Shown here one piece after another: positions 33,273 to 46,250 of a stretch of DNA of 64,000 nt (positions are counted from its first letter, which is position 1; each line of letters starts with the position of its first letter). The notes beneath the pieces are model-generated. The model was not told where the DNA came from. It made no database searches and was given only the letters and a program-made list of their open reading frames with translations. The position numbers and the translations under genes were made by a program. Source of the stretch: Dipteronia dyeriana (Eukaryota > Streptophyta > Magnoliopsida > Sapindales > Sapindaceae); the NCBI GenBank assembly GCA_032871835.1, contig CM065297.1, positions 25,119,598-25,183,597 on the forward strand, written 5' to 3'.

Positions 33273-35096
33273 ACTTATGGAAAAAAAGTTGTGGAGTGGG
33301 GCAAATTGGTGTTGTTTGGCCTAATCATAAATCAACATAATTCTTGAAGAAAAATGAATATAAATTAAGTGGATGAATGTTCTATAGAATTGCTTGAATT
33401 TTTCTCACATACTTTTCTACTGATGAATCTTAAATATTTATTTGACGTTTCTAGTAACATATTGAAATTGCTTTTTGTTCTCACACTTTCAAAAATCAGT
33501 TTACCAAACACTCAGGTGATTCTTCCCATAATAAATCAAAAACCAATTCTCCCCAAGCATAACCAAAAGCACCCCCCCCCCCCCCCCCCCTATAGCACAA
33601 CAATGCCAAAGTAAGCCTAATTGACTTAGAAATTTTGAGATTAATCCGACATCGTCTCAGATGTCTTAATATAGAATATTTTATTAATCTTATAAATGAC
33701 ATATGACCGTGTCAAATTGGACTCGTGCTTTTTATGTTGAGAGATACAGTGGATAGTCTCTTAATGAAATTTCCCGAAGAGTTAGGTCTTGTTAGATTTA
33801 TAAGGTTGGAAAAGCTGGAGTAGGGTATCGTGATGTCACTTGGTTAGATTGCGTGTGAGCTTGAACTTGTAGAGGAGTGCCACATCCTCACGAATATGAG
33901 GCAGTCTACTGCATTAAGCATTCACATTTAAATAGTGTTTGGCACATGAATTGTTGCACACGCGAAAGAGGACCAAGACTCGAGAAAATGGCTGTTAGAT
34001 GAGTTATGAAGACTGAGAAAGTCTTTCTTTGTGGTGATCCATGAATATGAGATAGAAGAAAGAACAACATGCAAAGTCCCATATTTTGGAAGATACTTTT
34101 TTTAAACTATTTTTAGTAAAAAAATTTAGAAAAACTGGTTTGAATTTAAATGATATTTTTAGGACTTGTGCGTTGTATTCTTCTGTTGTTTATATGATCA
34201 CCAAACTATAAGAATTCTAAATCGTTAAATATAGCATTAGAATTAGAATTTTACGTAAAGTACTAAACTAATGATAATTAAACTTTTGAAAACAGATGGT
34301 GATTATAAACCTCGACGACTTTTCGATTATGCTCCTTAAATTATTTTATCATATTTTCAGTCTGTGTTTGTCCAAAATTAAATGTATGTATTTTTAGAAA
34401 TTAATATGCTTTCATAGTAGATTGTATGTCTCTACATATATTAATATAAAATATAATCTTTATAACTAAAATATTGTGGCCAAATTGAAAGTGATAAACC
34501 GAAATGTGTAATCTATGAGATTTGACACAATGAGATTTAGTATATCTTCAAAGAGTAAGAGGCACTTTAGACTATAACATGAATTATGATTGAATCTCGG
34601 CATAGTACTTTTGCTCGACATACAAGATGTGAAGGTTTATCAAGTTAGAAATTAAATTACTCGTATTATGTTGCCAAGTAGCTTGAATAGTAACTCATGT
34701 GTGTTTGATAAGTACATAAGTGTTTATGTGATGTGGATTTCCTTCAAGGGTTTGGCTTGAAAGGCAATTTTTGTAATATTTTGAATACCAAAATTTTAGT
34801 AGGTTTAGTATCAAGTTTTTGAGCACTTATAGAAAGCGCCAAAAAATCAAAATAAATGGCAGCCTCCGATAATGATATAAAACAAGATGTACAAACTAAA
34901 TGATCTGATCTCTTCTAATAGTTGGAACATATAAAAATTTATTTTGACGTGTACATATCACATTATTTTGGTAGTGGAAGATGAGCACTTAGAGGCAATT
35001 TAGGCTTTCTACCAATTTCTATATGACATATTATGAACGCTTAGAGGCGGCTTAGGCTTCAAGCCAATTTAATTTGAATGAAAGTGAATAGGATCT
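33273..35096. other. Intergenic stretch without recognised genes
   Basis: AT-rich. It contains a homopolymer C run (about 33570-33591) and a diverged direct duplication of ~37 bp (34982-35018 and 35034-35070, sharing CTTAGAGGC..TTAGGCTT). No ORF looks like a protein family I know. It may be old, unrecognisable TE or host sequence. Confidence 0.4.
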
Positions 35097-35372
35097 AGCC
35101 ATAGCAAGACATGACCACAGTTCAGTTCCAACACGGAATCAATTTTTCAATTCCAAAATCATTTTTTTGATTTCGAAATCTGAACTGGTATTGGGCAAGT
35201 TTCGGTTCCGATTCTGGTTCATAAAATTCTAGAATCAGACTGAAATCGTACCAACGGTTTCAGTTCTAGAACTGGCGATTCTCTTTCAAATATTTTTAAA
35301 TTTTTTTATATACATCCTAAATTACTAATTCTCAGATCTCAGTTCTTCTCACTTATCTATCTCTCAGAACTC

Positions 35373-35414
<42 letters not shown>

Positions 35415-36107
35415 ATTTCTTTTTTTCTTCTCGATCTCTTCTTCGATGTTCGATATCTTCTTCTTTGATTTCTTCGATGTAACAGGTTGAGATGATTGAT
35501 TTTGATCGTTGATGTTGTTGTTCTTTTGGTGTTTCTTTGGCTATGTTGGCTTCTTGGTTGTTGCTTTGTGCTTCTTTGTTCTGTTGTTGTTTCGCTTGTT
35601 TGGGTGCCCATGTTCTTATCTTCCTTTGTTGTTTGTGTTCTAATGATTTGTGTGAGATCTATGAGATGATAATTGATGAACTAATGAAGGTGATTTACGA
35701 TTTTATGTGGGTTGGGTTGGGTTGGGTTTGGGTAGTGATTTGGGATTTGTGATTGGGGTTAGGTTTTGGTAATGGGTGGTGGTATACTAGTATACTGGTA
35801 TGGATATCCAATGAAGGTGAGGTTTCGATGATTGGGTTTGTTTTTTTATTTTTTAAAAATTTGAACCAGACCTTATAAACCGTCGAAACCATACCAAAAA
35901 TTAGGAACTAGACAAAAACCTGGGAATCAGAACCTCCCACAAGGAGGTTCCATAACCGAGGAACCCGAACCTCCCTCAACCAGGTTCCAGTTTTAGTTCT
36001 AGTTACCATGGAACCGGAACCATCAATTCAAAACTGAAAGCTAGACCGAATCGAAACCGAGAACTGGACTGAATCGAAACAAGGGTCATGTCCTAATCAT
36101 AGCCATA
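35097..36107. mobile_element. Non-autonomous hAT-type element with 8-bp TSD
   Basis: TAGCCATA occurs at 35097-35104 and 36100-36107. Inside, the ends share an inverted motif: GACATGACC on the left (about 35109-35117) and GGTCATGTCC on the right (about 36084-36093). Subterminal regions on both sides are full of GGTTCC/GGAACC and TCGAAACC words, typical of hAT transposase-binding arrays. The centre has a (CT)n run (about 35376-35408) and no transposase. The subterminal words resemble those of the larger hAT at 36700-39769, so that family could have mobilised it (inference). Confidence 0.8.
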
Positions 36108-36691
36108 ATAAATCGTAGATTGGAATATGCTAGAGGAACATGGGTTCCAAATTGAGAATATACAATATTAAATTAACTTGTTACAATTTGTGACAAGTTG
36201 GGTCATTTTCACTCATGAAGGAATTAAGTCAAAAAGAGTAAAACTCAAACTCCTGAATCTATTAAGTTATGCCTAAGTTTCCAGTTAGGTATTTTCTTTC
36301 TGAATCTCGTTCTTAGTGGACTGTAGTTACATAAAATATACCATTTAGTAAGAAACTACAAAGCATATATGGAGTAAAGCTAGACTAATAGAAATAAGGT
36401 ATATGTGTGGTAACATTTTTGGAATCAAATAACTACTGATTGGGTTTGGATGGTGACTTAAATTTTACTCCATGATGTTCTAATATACACTTGAGATCTA
36501 ACTTAATTTAGTCTTTGTGGATGTCATCCTTGATTTAAGTTATCATTAATAATCATGATGATTGTATGAATATTATTCTAGCTAATTATATTCATAATGT
36601 ATTTGATAGTTGTTGAATGATTTTATAATTTTATACGTCAGTTTGGACGGTTTTTAATTATGTTTTTTTTTTCAGTTATTCCATCTTATGA
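36108..36691. other. Unassigned AT-rich spacer between two hAT elements
   Basis: No coding signal recognised. It may include a decayed 5' part of copia E, since the reading into E across the hAT insertion site at 36692 looks continuous, but I cannot show this. Confidence 0.35.
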
Positions 36692-39600
36692 TAATGATGT
36701 AGACTTGACACCGGTTTGGTTCAAACTGGCAACCAAAACCTGAATCGAACCAGTAAAACTTGAACCAGAACCGGAAAAAGCCAAATTGGAACGGATACCG
36801 GCACCAGCGAGGTTCCTGCTTCGATTCCTTTTTTTAAGGAACCGCCCGGTTCAAACCGACGGTTACACAATTTTTTTATATATAAAAAAACGGGTTGAAC
36901 CGTTGGAGGCTCAATGGCTGCTGACGTTAACAGTCTGTTGGGCCTCCAACGGTGCATTTTTTTCCAACTCTCAAAGTTTCCAATTCCTAATCAATTACTA
37001 AGTTATTAATATTTATTTTATCCGCGATTGTTTTATTTGCAATTTATTTTATTTGCAATTACTAATTTTCCAATTTATTTTATTTACAATTTAACTTATT
37101 TTGAATTTATTTAATTTGCAATTACTAAGTTTCAAATGTATTTGATTTGCAATTACTAACTATTAAGTTACCAATTCTCTACCAAACTTATTTCCAACCA
37201 TTTATTTCCATCATTTTTTTATCATTGTTTGTTCATGGAATTTTACAATTCAATTTTTTAAATGGCAAGTGGAAGTGGTGATGGTTCTAGATGTTCCATT
37301 TTGATGAGAGGTATGGGTCGTATGATGGATAATCTCTGCTTTAACGATAGAGCCTATAGCCACTATCTACAACGCCGAGTCTATGCTGAAGACTTAGGCC
37401 TAAACTCTCCTCAATATCATCCCCCTCTAATAATTTCTAAACCCGATCCTGATTCCACCCTCAATTTGACAAGCCAATTAGAAAATATATCGGATCTCCC
37501 TCCAAATTTTGAATTTCATCTACATAAAAAAAGAGAAGTTACAAAAGCACGCCAAATCTAATTTCTTCGTACTCCATATGAAGAAAGTTACGCAAGAAGA
37601 TGGAAGCACCATAGTGATTTGCAATTACTGTAAAAAAAGTATTTAAGTGGCACAAATCTAGAGGATATGGCACATATCGGAAGCATGTAATGAGCAATCA
37701 TCCAGAAGCACATGCCAGATCGATTTCACAACCCCAAATTTCCAGGTACGCTACCCCTAACTAATAATTATTTAAATATAGCGTTGAAAACAAGCCGTAG
37801 AACACTTATCATTTAGTGTTGGTGAAAAAGGTGGTTTTCTTAAGTATTGTCAACAAGCATTAAATCTTGCTGCATGTCGTGTTCCTAGAGCTATGCTCAC
37901 AGAAACACTTGAAAATATTTATGACAAAGAGAAAAGAAAGTTGGAAAAATATAATTGTCGTGTTTCCGTATGTGCCGACATATGGAGTGACCATTGGAGA
38001 ATGCATTCATACTTGGGTGTCATTTGCTATTATATGGATAATGTATGGACTATCTAAAAAGAATTCTTGCATTTAGAATTTTCGATGATGCACACATAGC
38101 TGCTATTATTTTTAGACCGCTTAGAATTATTTTTGCAAATTATAAAGTTGAAAATAAAATTTTTACAATTGGTTTTGATAATGCTTCTAACAATACTGAT
38201 GCTATTTCTACTTTAATTGAGTTATGCAAACCTTATCCTTGTGGTAAATTTTTTCAACATAGATGTACATGCCATGTTTTAAATTTATGTGTTAAAACAA
38301 AATTAGAAACTCTTTAACAGTTTATTCAACCTAGTAAAGAAGCCTTTAATTTTTTTGTGGATACATTCTTCTACAACGAAAGCATGGGCAACATATTATA
38401 AACAAAATGGTAGGCGTATCGTTAGATTTCCTCATGACGTTCCAGCATATTGGAATTCTACTTATAAATTGCTTACTAGAAGTTATGATTATAGAGATTT
38501 ATTAGTTACATTAATCTTTATCAAAGTCATTGGGATGTTTGTAACAATGTTTGTCATTTGTCAAATTTTTTTAATACTGTTACTAACAATTTGTCTAGTG
38601 TTTAATATCCTACAACTAATTTATTTACTATTGAGAGTCTTAATATTACTGGTGCCTTTGCTCATTGTGAATCTGACCCATAATTACTGGAGTTCGATAC
38701 TACTATGAAGGCTAAATGATTATAATATTATAAGGAGTTTCCAAATATTTATTTGATTGCCATGTGTTTTGATACATGTTGTTAATTAGAAAATTTGTCT
38801 AATTACCTATCTGCTTACTAAGAACAAGGTTTAAAAATAGATTATGATGTTGATAATTGTTGTTCTAGAATTAAGACATTATTGTATGAGTTATATGCTG
38901 AATATCTTAGAGTTTATGGTTTATCACTTAACATAGACGTTCCACAAATCCTATAGATTTCATTCCTTATCATCCTATAGATTTCATTCCTCATCATCCT
39001 TTAGATTTATGAGTTTAGGGTATAATCCGTTATCCAAAATAAAAAAATTATGATGTTCTTCTTCATCAAGCGATGCCACGTATTCCGAGCTTAAATCTTA
39101 TCTAGGTACCTCTTTTGAGTTTATAGAAGACACTAAAGTTAAAAAATTTGATATCCTACACTGGTGGAATGAGTATGAAAGGTACTTTCCAATCTTGACT
39201 ATGACAGACAAACAAATTTTTTCAACACCAGTTTTTATGGTGGCGGTAGAACAATAGTTCAACGCCGGTCGGAATATTCTTGACTTCAGGCGTTCACTTT
39301 TAAGTATGTAATCAATTCAGATACAAGCTTATATTGATGATTGGACGAAGGTGTAAAATAGACAACAAGAAATCGATCAAGAGAAACTCTACGATTTCTT
39401 CAAAGATGACCAACCTAAAGTTGAAAGTGGAACAAATGATCATAACAGTGTTTAGTCCATGTCATCACCTAACCTGTAATAAAAGATAAGACAACTACGT
39501 GGCCTTTGATTCTTCTAAACCCCAGGAGGATACGTAGGCAACTTAATTGTGGGAAAAAATTAAGTGCAATGCCAATTTTACATTTTTTAGTTTTATTCTA

Positions 39601-39777
39601 ATTCAATTTTTAAAATTTTCATTTATTTATTTTATTTTATTTTTAGGTGACCCAATAAAATGCATTTACAATTTTACATGTCTATTTCTTTTTATTAGAC
39701 AAGATTAAATATAAGAAAACAAAAGGGAACCGAATCATCGAAACCGAACCGGAACCAACAACATGTCTGTAATGATG
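36692..39777 (+). mobile_element. Degraded autonomous hAT element with 8-bp TSD
   Basis: TAATGATG occurs at 36692-36699 and 39770-39777. The element (36700-39769) opens TAGACTTGACACCGG and its right end reads CAGACATGTTGTTGG on the other strand, an imperfect TIR. Dense CCGGTTC/GAACCGG words lie in both subterminal zones (36720-36960 and 39728-39765). A hairpin at 36893-36955 pairs GAACCGTTGGAGGC with GCCTCCAACGGT. The interior carries a plus-strand transposase pseudogene. Confidence 0.85.
37262..39480 (+). pseudogene. hAT transposase, heavily degraded
   Basis: Starts MASGSGDGSR at 37262. BED-finger remnants are faint around 37560-37700 (a HHSD-like and ISSHP-like stretch). Recognisable pieces are FTIGFDNASNNTDAI (about 38163), the part of the RNase H-like core with its Asp, then FFQHRCTCHVLNLCVK (about 38250). 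At the C-terminal end is the dimerisation domain FDILHWWNEYERYFPILT, followed by FSTPVFMVAVEQ (about 39148-39260) and ILDFRRSLL (about 39270). Stops and frameshifts occur every ~100-250 bp, so it is a fossil. The family excises and reinserts DNA by cut and paste. Confidence 0.75.
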
Positions 39778-40983
39778 ATGATGATGATACTGGGATTTTG
39801 GCATGCTAGACTAAGTCATGTTGGACTAAATAGAATGGGTAGATTAGCCAGAGAGGGCTAGTTACGCTCATTTATCTAAAAAGTCATGCAAATTATCTAG
39901 AAAGAAAAACAACTTGAAAACTACTTAGTAAAGGAACTAGATCTAAAATTCCGTTGCAAATTAATTTGTTACGACATTTGTGATTATGAACATAAAACCT
40001 AGATATGAAACGTCATATCTAGTAACATTCATTAATATCTTTAGAAGTCTCAGTTTTGTCTATTTGATCTCCTATAAATCAAAAACATTGGATTGCTTTA
40101 TATTGTTTTCAGTTAGGTTAATAATCATATAGATGATAAAGTTGATTCTTAAGAATGAATTAAGGACGTAAATATTTATCTTTCTAAACATTTCAAGGAA
40201 CTGTTTAACAAGAAGGGTATAAAAAGATATTTAATTATTCCTAGGTCTCAGTAGAAAAATGGTTTGCTAGAAAGAATGAATAAAACAATGTTGGAAATGG
40301 GTAGGTCAAAGATGGCATAAGTAAATCTTCAAGTTAATTGACTGTTGCCTACATATTTAGCCTTGTTTTACTAAATCAGTCATTTCCACACCTTATGAGC
40401 TTTGGACAGGTAGAAAACCAGGTCTGATTAATCTGTGACCCTGAGGGTATGCTAGTTATGTTAATAATTCATCTTATAGAAATGAGAAAATGGATGCTAG
40501 AAGAGAAAATGTATCTTTATTGTATACTCTATGCATTCCAAAGGATGTATAAACTATGGTTTATAATCAGATAGAAGTGTGTCTGAATTAGAATCACAAG
40601 AAGCCATTAGTTTAGAAAATGGATTTCGTAGTAGAAGTAGAATTGTTATAGATATTTGATTTTATTAGATAATCTATGTGAAAACACTAGTGGAGGTAAA
40701 TTAATATCTAATTGGTTCATACATCTCAAGTGGGAGTGGTCTGCATAGATCTTCCATCCCTAATGAGAGTGAAACAAATGTTGAATCAGCCACCATGACA
40801 ATTTACCATGTAAATTGGGATCTAATTGGATTCTTCATCCCTAGTGGGAGTGGTTTACCTGGATCTTCCATCCCTAGTAAGAGTGGAACAACTGTTGACT
40901 CAGCCGCCGTGATAATTTACCAACTTGTCGAAATAATCGTGAGTTCACTTCTGCTCACCCCTTTAACCCGTTCCTGCATAGAC
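39778..40983 (+). pseudogene. Copia E GAG-pre-integrase and integrase remnant
   Basis: FWHARLSHVGLNRMGRLARE at about 39796-39855 is the HHCC start of copia integrase. After a decayed stretch, SKHFKELFNKKGIKRYLIIPRSQ..NGLLERMNKTMLEMGRS (about 40180-40310) is the end of the core, including the catalytic Glu in LLERMNK. The linker holds a duplicated segment (40715-40805 and 40836-40922). The fragment stops at 40983 where element D begins. The 5' part of E (LTR, gag, protease) was not found. Confidence 0.7.
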
Positions 40984-41011
40984 TGAAATTCCCTTTATCT
41001 TTATAGTGTGA

Positions 41012-41047
41012 ATATACCTAGAGGGGGGGGGGGGTGAATAGGTATAT
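41012..41047 (-). other. G-run hairpin in LTR of D (3' copy)
   Basis: ATATACCTA (41012-41020) and TAGGTATAT (41039-41047) flank a loop with about 11 G. The stem differs from C and F, yet the arms remain complementary. Confidence 0.65.
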
Positions 41048-41316
41048 GCTCCAATTTTTATCTTCTTTTAAAAACAATGCAATTCTAAATGCTTAATGAA
41101 AATTGCAAACAAAGACACACAATATTTACGTGGTAAAACCTCCAAAGAGGAAACATCCATGGGTTGATTCCACAACCACCGGAAAAAGAAAATCCACTAT
41201 TTCAAATAGAGTTACACACTCAAGCAAATACAGATGCTCTACAAGCTCTCACTCTCACTCTCACTCTATCTTGAACCTAGTGATCTACTAAGCCGACTTC
41301 CTATCCAAGACCCCCT

Positions 41317-41560
41317 GTCTCTAGGAAGATTTCCTGCTCACCTATCCGGATCCTCCAAATCCTAGGCAAGACTTCTTGCTTGACTATCCAAGGCTTCACT
41401 CCTCTAGCCAAGACTTCCTTGCTTGACAATCCAAGTCTTCACACCTTTTGCCAAAACTTCCTTGCTCAACAATTCGAGGTTTCACACCTCCTGTCAAGAC
41501 TTCCTCTTGCTTAGCTATCCAAGTCCTCCCGACTCTAGCTAAGACTTACAATTGCTCAAA
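41317..41560 (-). repeat. Tandem mini-hairpin array in 3' LTR of D
   Basis: Roughly six units. Variable arms seen are GGAT..ATCC, AGG..CCT, GAGG..CCTC and AAGTC..GACTC. The GGAT/ATCC pair is matched here while the equivalent units in C and F pair less well. The constant GCAAGACTTCTTGC stem is also present. Confidence 0.7.
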
Positions 41561-43233
41561 TCAAAGAATCACTCTAAGATATGAGACTTTCAACCTCTTC
41601 ACAAGGCATCTAAGTGATCATGAATGCAAAACACAAATAAGCACTCAACATAGAAAATGATGATCAACAAATTCTATGGACATGTAACTAGATGACTAGA
41701 TTATGCTTTCAAAGATCAATCACAAGTGCATCTAGACAACTTAAGCATGTTATCAACTAAGAACTTAGATATGAAGATATAGACATCAATTGAAACAAAA
41801 CCTAGTTCTTAGAAAAATGAAATTAGATCTAGAAACAATCAATCAAGCATAAGAACAAAGGATTTCTAGAAACAAATTCATGTTTATCAAGTTTAGCACA
41901 AATCATTCAATATATCACAAATCTAGTTAAACTTGAAAATCGAATCAACAAACCACAAAATGATATCAAAATCATCCAAGTCATGCTTCTTAATCAAATA
42001 ACATCAATCAATAAGAAGATCTAAGAAGAAAACTAAAAAGAAGATGATTTTACCAACAAGGATGCAATCACGAACTGAAGATCAGATCACAACGAAACAT
42101 GTAGACATCCTTTGGTTCTGTAAATGCTTGAGGTTTGTAGAAATCTTCAAGAAACTCGAAATCGGTTTTTGAATCAAGTGATTCGGAGTAGAAATGAAGA
42201 AGTTATCACAAAAACAAAAATCAAAATGTTGAGAGAAAAATTCTGCACTTGTTCTTCAATTTCTCAACTTGTTCTTATCTTTAGAAATGAGAGGGAATGA
42301 GAGGTTTTAAAGAGTGAAAAGACCAAATAACCAAAACACCCTTCTTCCTTAGTGTCTCCCCGAGATGGCGCATGGGTATCTTGGGGTGGAAAACACTTGG
42401 GGCCGAGATGGCCATGTGCCATCTCGGGTTGGTGCATGATGATGGCTTAAGCCATTGCACCTCACCCTTTGCGCTCTCCTCGCGTTCTTCGACCATTCTT
42501 TGGTCTCCAAACTCCAAATTCGAATCTGTTTGAAGATTATGAACCGGGAATCCCTCATAGACATGGAAATATAAGATAATCAACCAATAAAATAATAATT
42601 TGACTCGATATATGAAGACAAAGACAATGTATGCAACATGAGTTGAAAGTGTAGTATCTTTTGACTTAGAACTTGAAATCAATAGAATGAGTAACCGAAA
42701 TGACCGGAACTCAATCATGAAAAATCTAAGACTAAAATCAAGTTCAATATCCATGTTATACAAACATATAAACAAACAAACACATTTCACACAAGAATGC
42801 AAACTACATAGAGATAGTCTCCAATCATGCATTTTTCCAAAACATGTTACTTTCAAACTAATGCATGAGCATTCAACTTCAAGTGTGTGAAAGTGTTATA
42901 CCAAATGATGCGCTACGATGCAGGGACACAAATATATGAATTGTGTCTGTGTGCACATTTGAAGATGCATAACTAAGCAGGGACACATATGAATGAATTG
43001 TGTGTTTATGCCTATGCCTTGCAAGAGGAAGAAGGATCTCGATACCTTAGCATCCAAGAATCGTACCAATCCTCTTGAAGACGAACTTTGCATCATGAGA
43101 AGTTTCTTTTCTTCCTTGAAGCTCTTATTATCATGAACCACTTAAGCAACTAAACATTACAAAGAATGAAGTTTTGTTATGGAATCAAGCCAACGCAAAT
43201 CTAGGACCTAACAATCTCCCTTAGGACCTAACA

Positions 43234-44684
43234 ATCTCCCCCTTTGGCTATTCCATGACAAAACCTCTACCTCACCATACAATGATCTCTCATAATCAAT
43301 GTTGATTGCATTCTCACATCTTCACATTACAAAGAGATATTCCTAGACTAAAATGTCTTCATGAATCTTAAAGAATATCTTCACACATTCAAAGCACCCG
43401 TGAGACAAGAACAACCAAAAGAAATATTCTACAAAGAAGATATGTGAGATAAACAAACAATATACAAATATCAAACAAAAGATCCCTTAACACTTCTTAT
43501 CTCGTGCAAACACAAAAATTTTCTCCCCCTTAAGACAAAATTTCTCCCCCTTAATGGATTGTCTCCCCTTTATAACAAAAGCACATAACATGGTGATGAA
43601 ACACTTTCTCCCCCTTTTTAACAAGGAATAGGCAAAAACATATTACACAACCTAGAGAGATAAATGCCAATTGAAAATGTCTACAAGGGTATAAGGGATG
43701 CACAATGAAATCATGAGATCGTGAGAAAACAAGTTGTATAGAGAACTATGTTTAACAAACTAAGCTCCCCCTTAACATATGCTCCATATATTAATAAGCA
43801 AGGTAACTTATTCACAAGGGACTCACACAATCACACATTTCAAGCAATAAAAGATAGTAAACCATTATTTTTTCAAAGTTAACAAGAGAATCATAGATTT
43901 TCATTATTCTCTCAAAAATAATCTCTCATTGCTAATGAATCAAGCACATTAAGCAAAAATGTGTGTGTGTGAAAAATGCTTCAAACATATATAAAAGGAG
44001 TTATTGTGATATCAACATGCAAACTATTTCAACACCTATCCATCTAAAGCTTTTCCAATCAAGGTCAAACCGATTATCATCCGGATTTTTGCTTTAAAGA
44101 GAATAGATTTCAACATGTGAGCGTGTGTGTGCATGTGGCTCGTCATTCCATTTCTGTTTTTCAACCCGAGCAATCACAATTTTCAACTATACTCCATTTT
44201 AAGCCTTCCTCCATTTCTTTTTAGGCTTTGAATCAAATAATTTTTTTTTAATTGATTCTTTTTCAACACTTCTTTGATTTTTCTAACAAAAACATATACT
44301 CTTCATGACGGCTTTCACTCATCACAATGGCGTAGCCCTTTCCTACATTGGGTGGCTTCATAACCAAGGTGTGTAGCCCTTTTCATGAAGGTGCTCGGTG
44401 AGTTCTATGTAGATGCCGAAGCAAAATGGATACAAACCATAGGTCATCTATCATGTACTAGATAATGAAATTCAAAATGCATCCATAATCTACATGCTTT
44501 CAAACTCAATTACTCAAACTTAAACATATAAGAGAAGCATTTGTGCACTTTTTTTAAAAAAAAAATTACAAAAACTTAAGTGCATGATCTAGAAGCAATA
44601 AAAGCTATTTTATCAAGATCATTACTTCTCACATGAGTACCTCTCAAAGAAATAGATATACAATATAGTTTTGCTTATCAAGCA
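43234..44684 (-). other. 3' non-coding region of D with multiple polypurine tracts
   Basis: The plus strand shows repeated TCTCCCCCTT, at about 43232-43242, 43521-43530, 43541-43553, 43610-43619 and 43764-43773. These are purine tracts AAGGGGGAGA on the coding strand. Multiple polypurine tracts in this region are a known Sirevirus trait. The block shared with C lies at about 44030-44415. The accessory ORF seen in C is absent here. Confidence 0.7.
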
Positions 44685-46161
44685 TTAATCAACACAAATC
44701 ATGCCAATGGATCTTTTAAGAGATACAAATCTCTCTTTGTCCAAGGGCTTTGTGAACAAGTCCGCAAGTTGATTCTTAGTAGGCATATGTTCAAGAGTTA
44801 CTGTTGAATCTTCAACAAGTTCTCTAATGAAATGATGCCTAATGTCTATATGCTTTGTGTGTGAGTGTTGAACCGGATTTTTAGAGATGTTAATGGCACT
44901 CATATTATCACAATAGAGAGTCATTTTACCTTGATTTATCTCATAATCCTTGAGAATTTGTTTCATCCATAGAAGTTGTGTGAAAGCACTTCCGGCCACA
45001 ATGTACTCGGCTTCGGATGATGAAAGAGAGACGAAATTTTGTTTCTTGCTTAGCCAAGCAATCAAATTATTCCCCAAGTAAAAGCAACCGCCCGATGTGC
45101 TTTTACAATCATCAATGTTTCCCGCCCAATCCGTATCACAATAGCCAACAAAAATATCATTAGTATCAAAGGAATAGAATAAACCAATCATGATAGAGAA
45201 GGCTACCTATCATGCTCCTATAGAAACTTTGATCAACATTTTTTCCTTTTTCATCTTTGTCAAGTTTTAAAGTTGTACTCATAGGTGTTTCAAATTCTTT
45301 TCCACTTTCAAGGCCAAATTTCTTAACAAGATTTCTAACATACTTAGATTGTGACAACATGATACCATTGCTAGATTGATTCACTTGCATGCCTAGAAAG
45401 TAATTGAGTTCACCTACCATACCCATTTCAAATTCTTTTTACATAACATTCACAAAATCATCAACCTTGGTTTTACATGTAGACCCAAACACTATATCAT
45501 CAACATATATTTGTGCAACAAAAATGTCATTATTATAATGCTTGACAAATAATGTTCTATCAATACCACCTCACTTATATTGGTTGTCAATAAGATATTG
45601 AGTCAACCTATAACACCAAGCTCTAGGGGCTTGCTTAAGGCCATAAAGAGCCTTTTTCAACTTAAACACATGATTAGGAGAGTGTGGGTCTACAAAACCC
45701 TTTGGTTGTTCAACATACACTTCTTCTTGAAGGTATCCATTGAGAAAAACACTTTTGACATCCATTTGAAACAATTTGAATTTCTTAAGACATGCAATGG
45801 ACAACAAAAGTCTAATGGACTCAAGACGTGCAACGGGTGCAAAAGTCTCATCAAAGTCTACACCCTCATCTTGAGTGTATCCTTGAGCCACTAGTCTTAC
45901 TTTATTTCTCACAATCTTGCCACATTCATCGGTCTTATTCCTAAACACCCATTTTGTACCAATCACATTGATATCTTTTGGTGTAGGAACTAATGACCAC
46001 ACTTCATTTCTCTCAAATTGATTTAGTTCTTCTTGCATGGCATTAACCCAATATTCATCAATAATTGCTTCATTAATATTCTTGGGCTCAATTTGAGAAG
46101 TGTAGCAAGCATATGAAATTTGGTTAGCTAGTTGCCTTCTAGTTCTAACCCCTTCATTCAA
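44685..46161 (-). pseudogene. Element D reverse transcriptase and RNase H, broken
   Basis: The RVT_2 start [33 protein letters not shown] and [12 protein letters not shown] (46161-45571) are well kept. The catalytic YVDDIVFGS follows at about 45505, after an in-frame TGA near 45571; another in-frame stop sits near 45436. LNYFLGMQV and YVRNLVKKFGLES follow (45426-45166). A deletion of about 40-50 codons with a frame change removes the usual segment between SMIGSLLY and the RNase H domain. RNase H proper (GYCDTDWAGN, then SLSSSEAEY, then YCDNMSAINI) is intact at 44685-45191. The sequence style (FYLGNNLIAWLSKKQN) is Sirevirus-like. As it stands it cannot make a complete enzyme. Confidence 0.85.
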
Positions 46162-46250
46162 ATCACCTATGATGTCTTATTGGTAATGCATGTTCCTAAG
46201 TCTAGAATTAGAATTTTAAACATCTTGTTGGTCATCATTTAAACCATTTT

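Larger units (their letters stand above)
40984..43233 (-). repeat. 3' LTR of element D
   Basis: Contains the G-run hairpin (41012-41047), tandem hairpin array (41317-41560) and palindrome block (42358-42461). At its U3 edge a ~20-bp phrase (AGGACCTAACAATCTCCC) is duplicated, and the partner LTR carries the same duplication. It therefore predates this insertion. Confidence 0.9.

Noticed and set aside
33369..33702. ORFs across the C homopolymer with Pro or Gly runs
   Set aside because: Homopolymer artefact, no domain.
35357..35611. Arg/Glu-repeat ORF
   Set aside because: Product of the (CT)n run in the non-autonomous hAT element.
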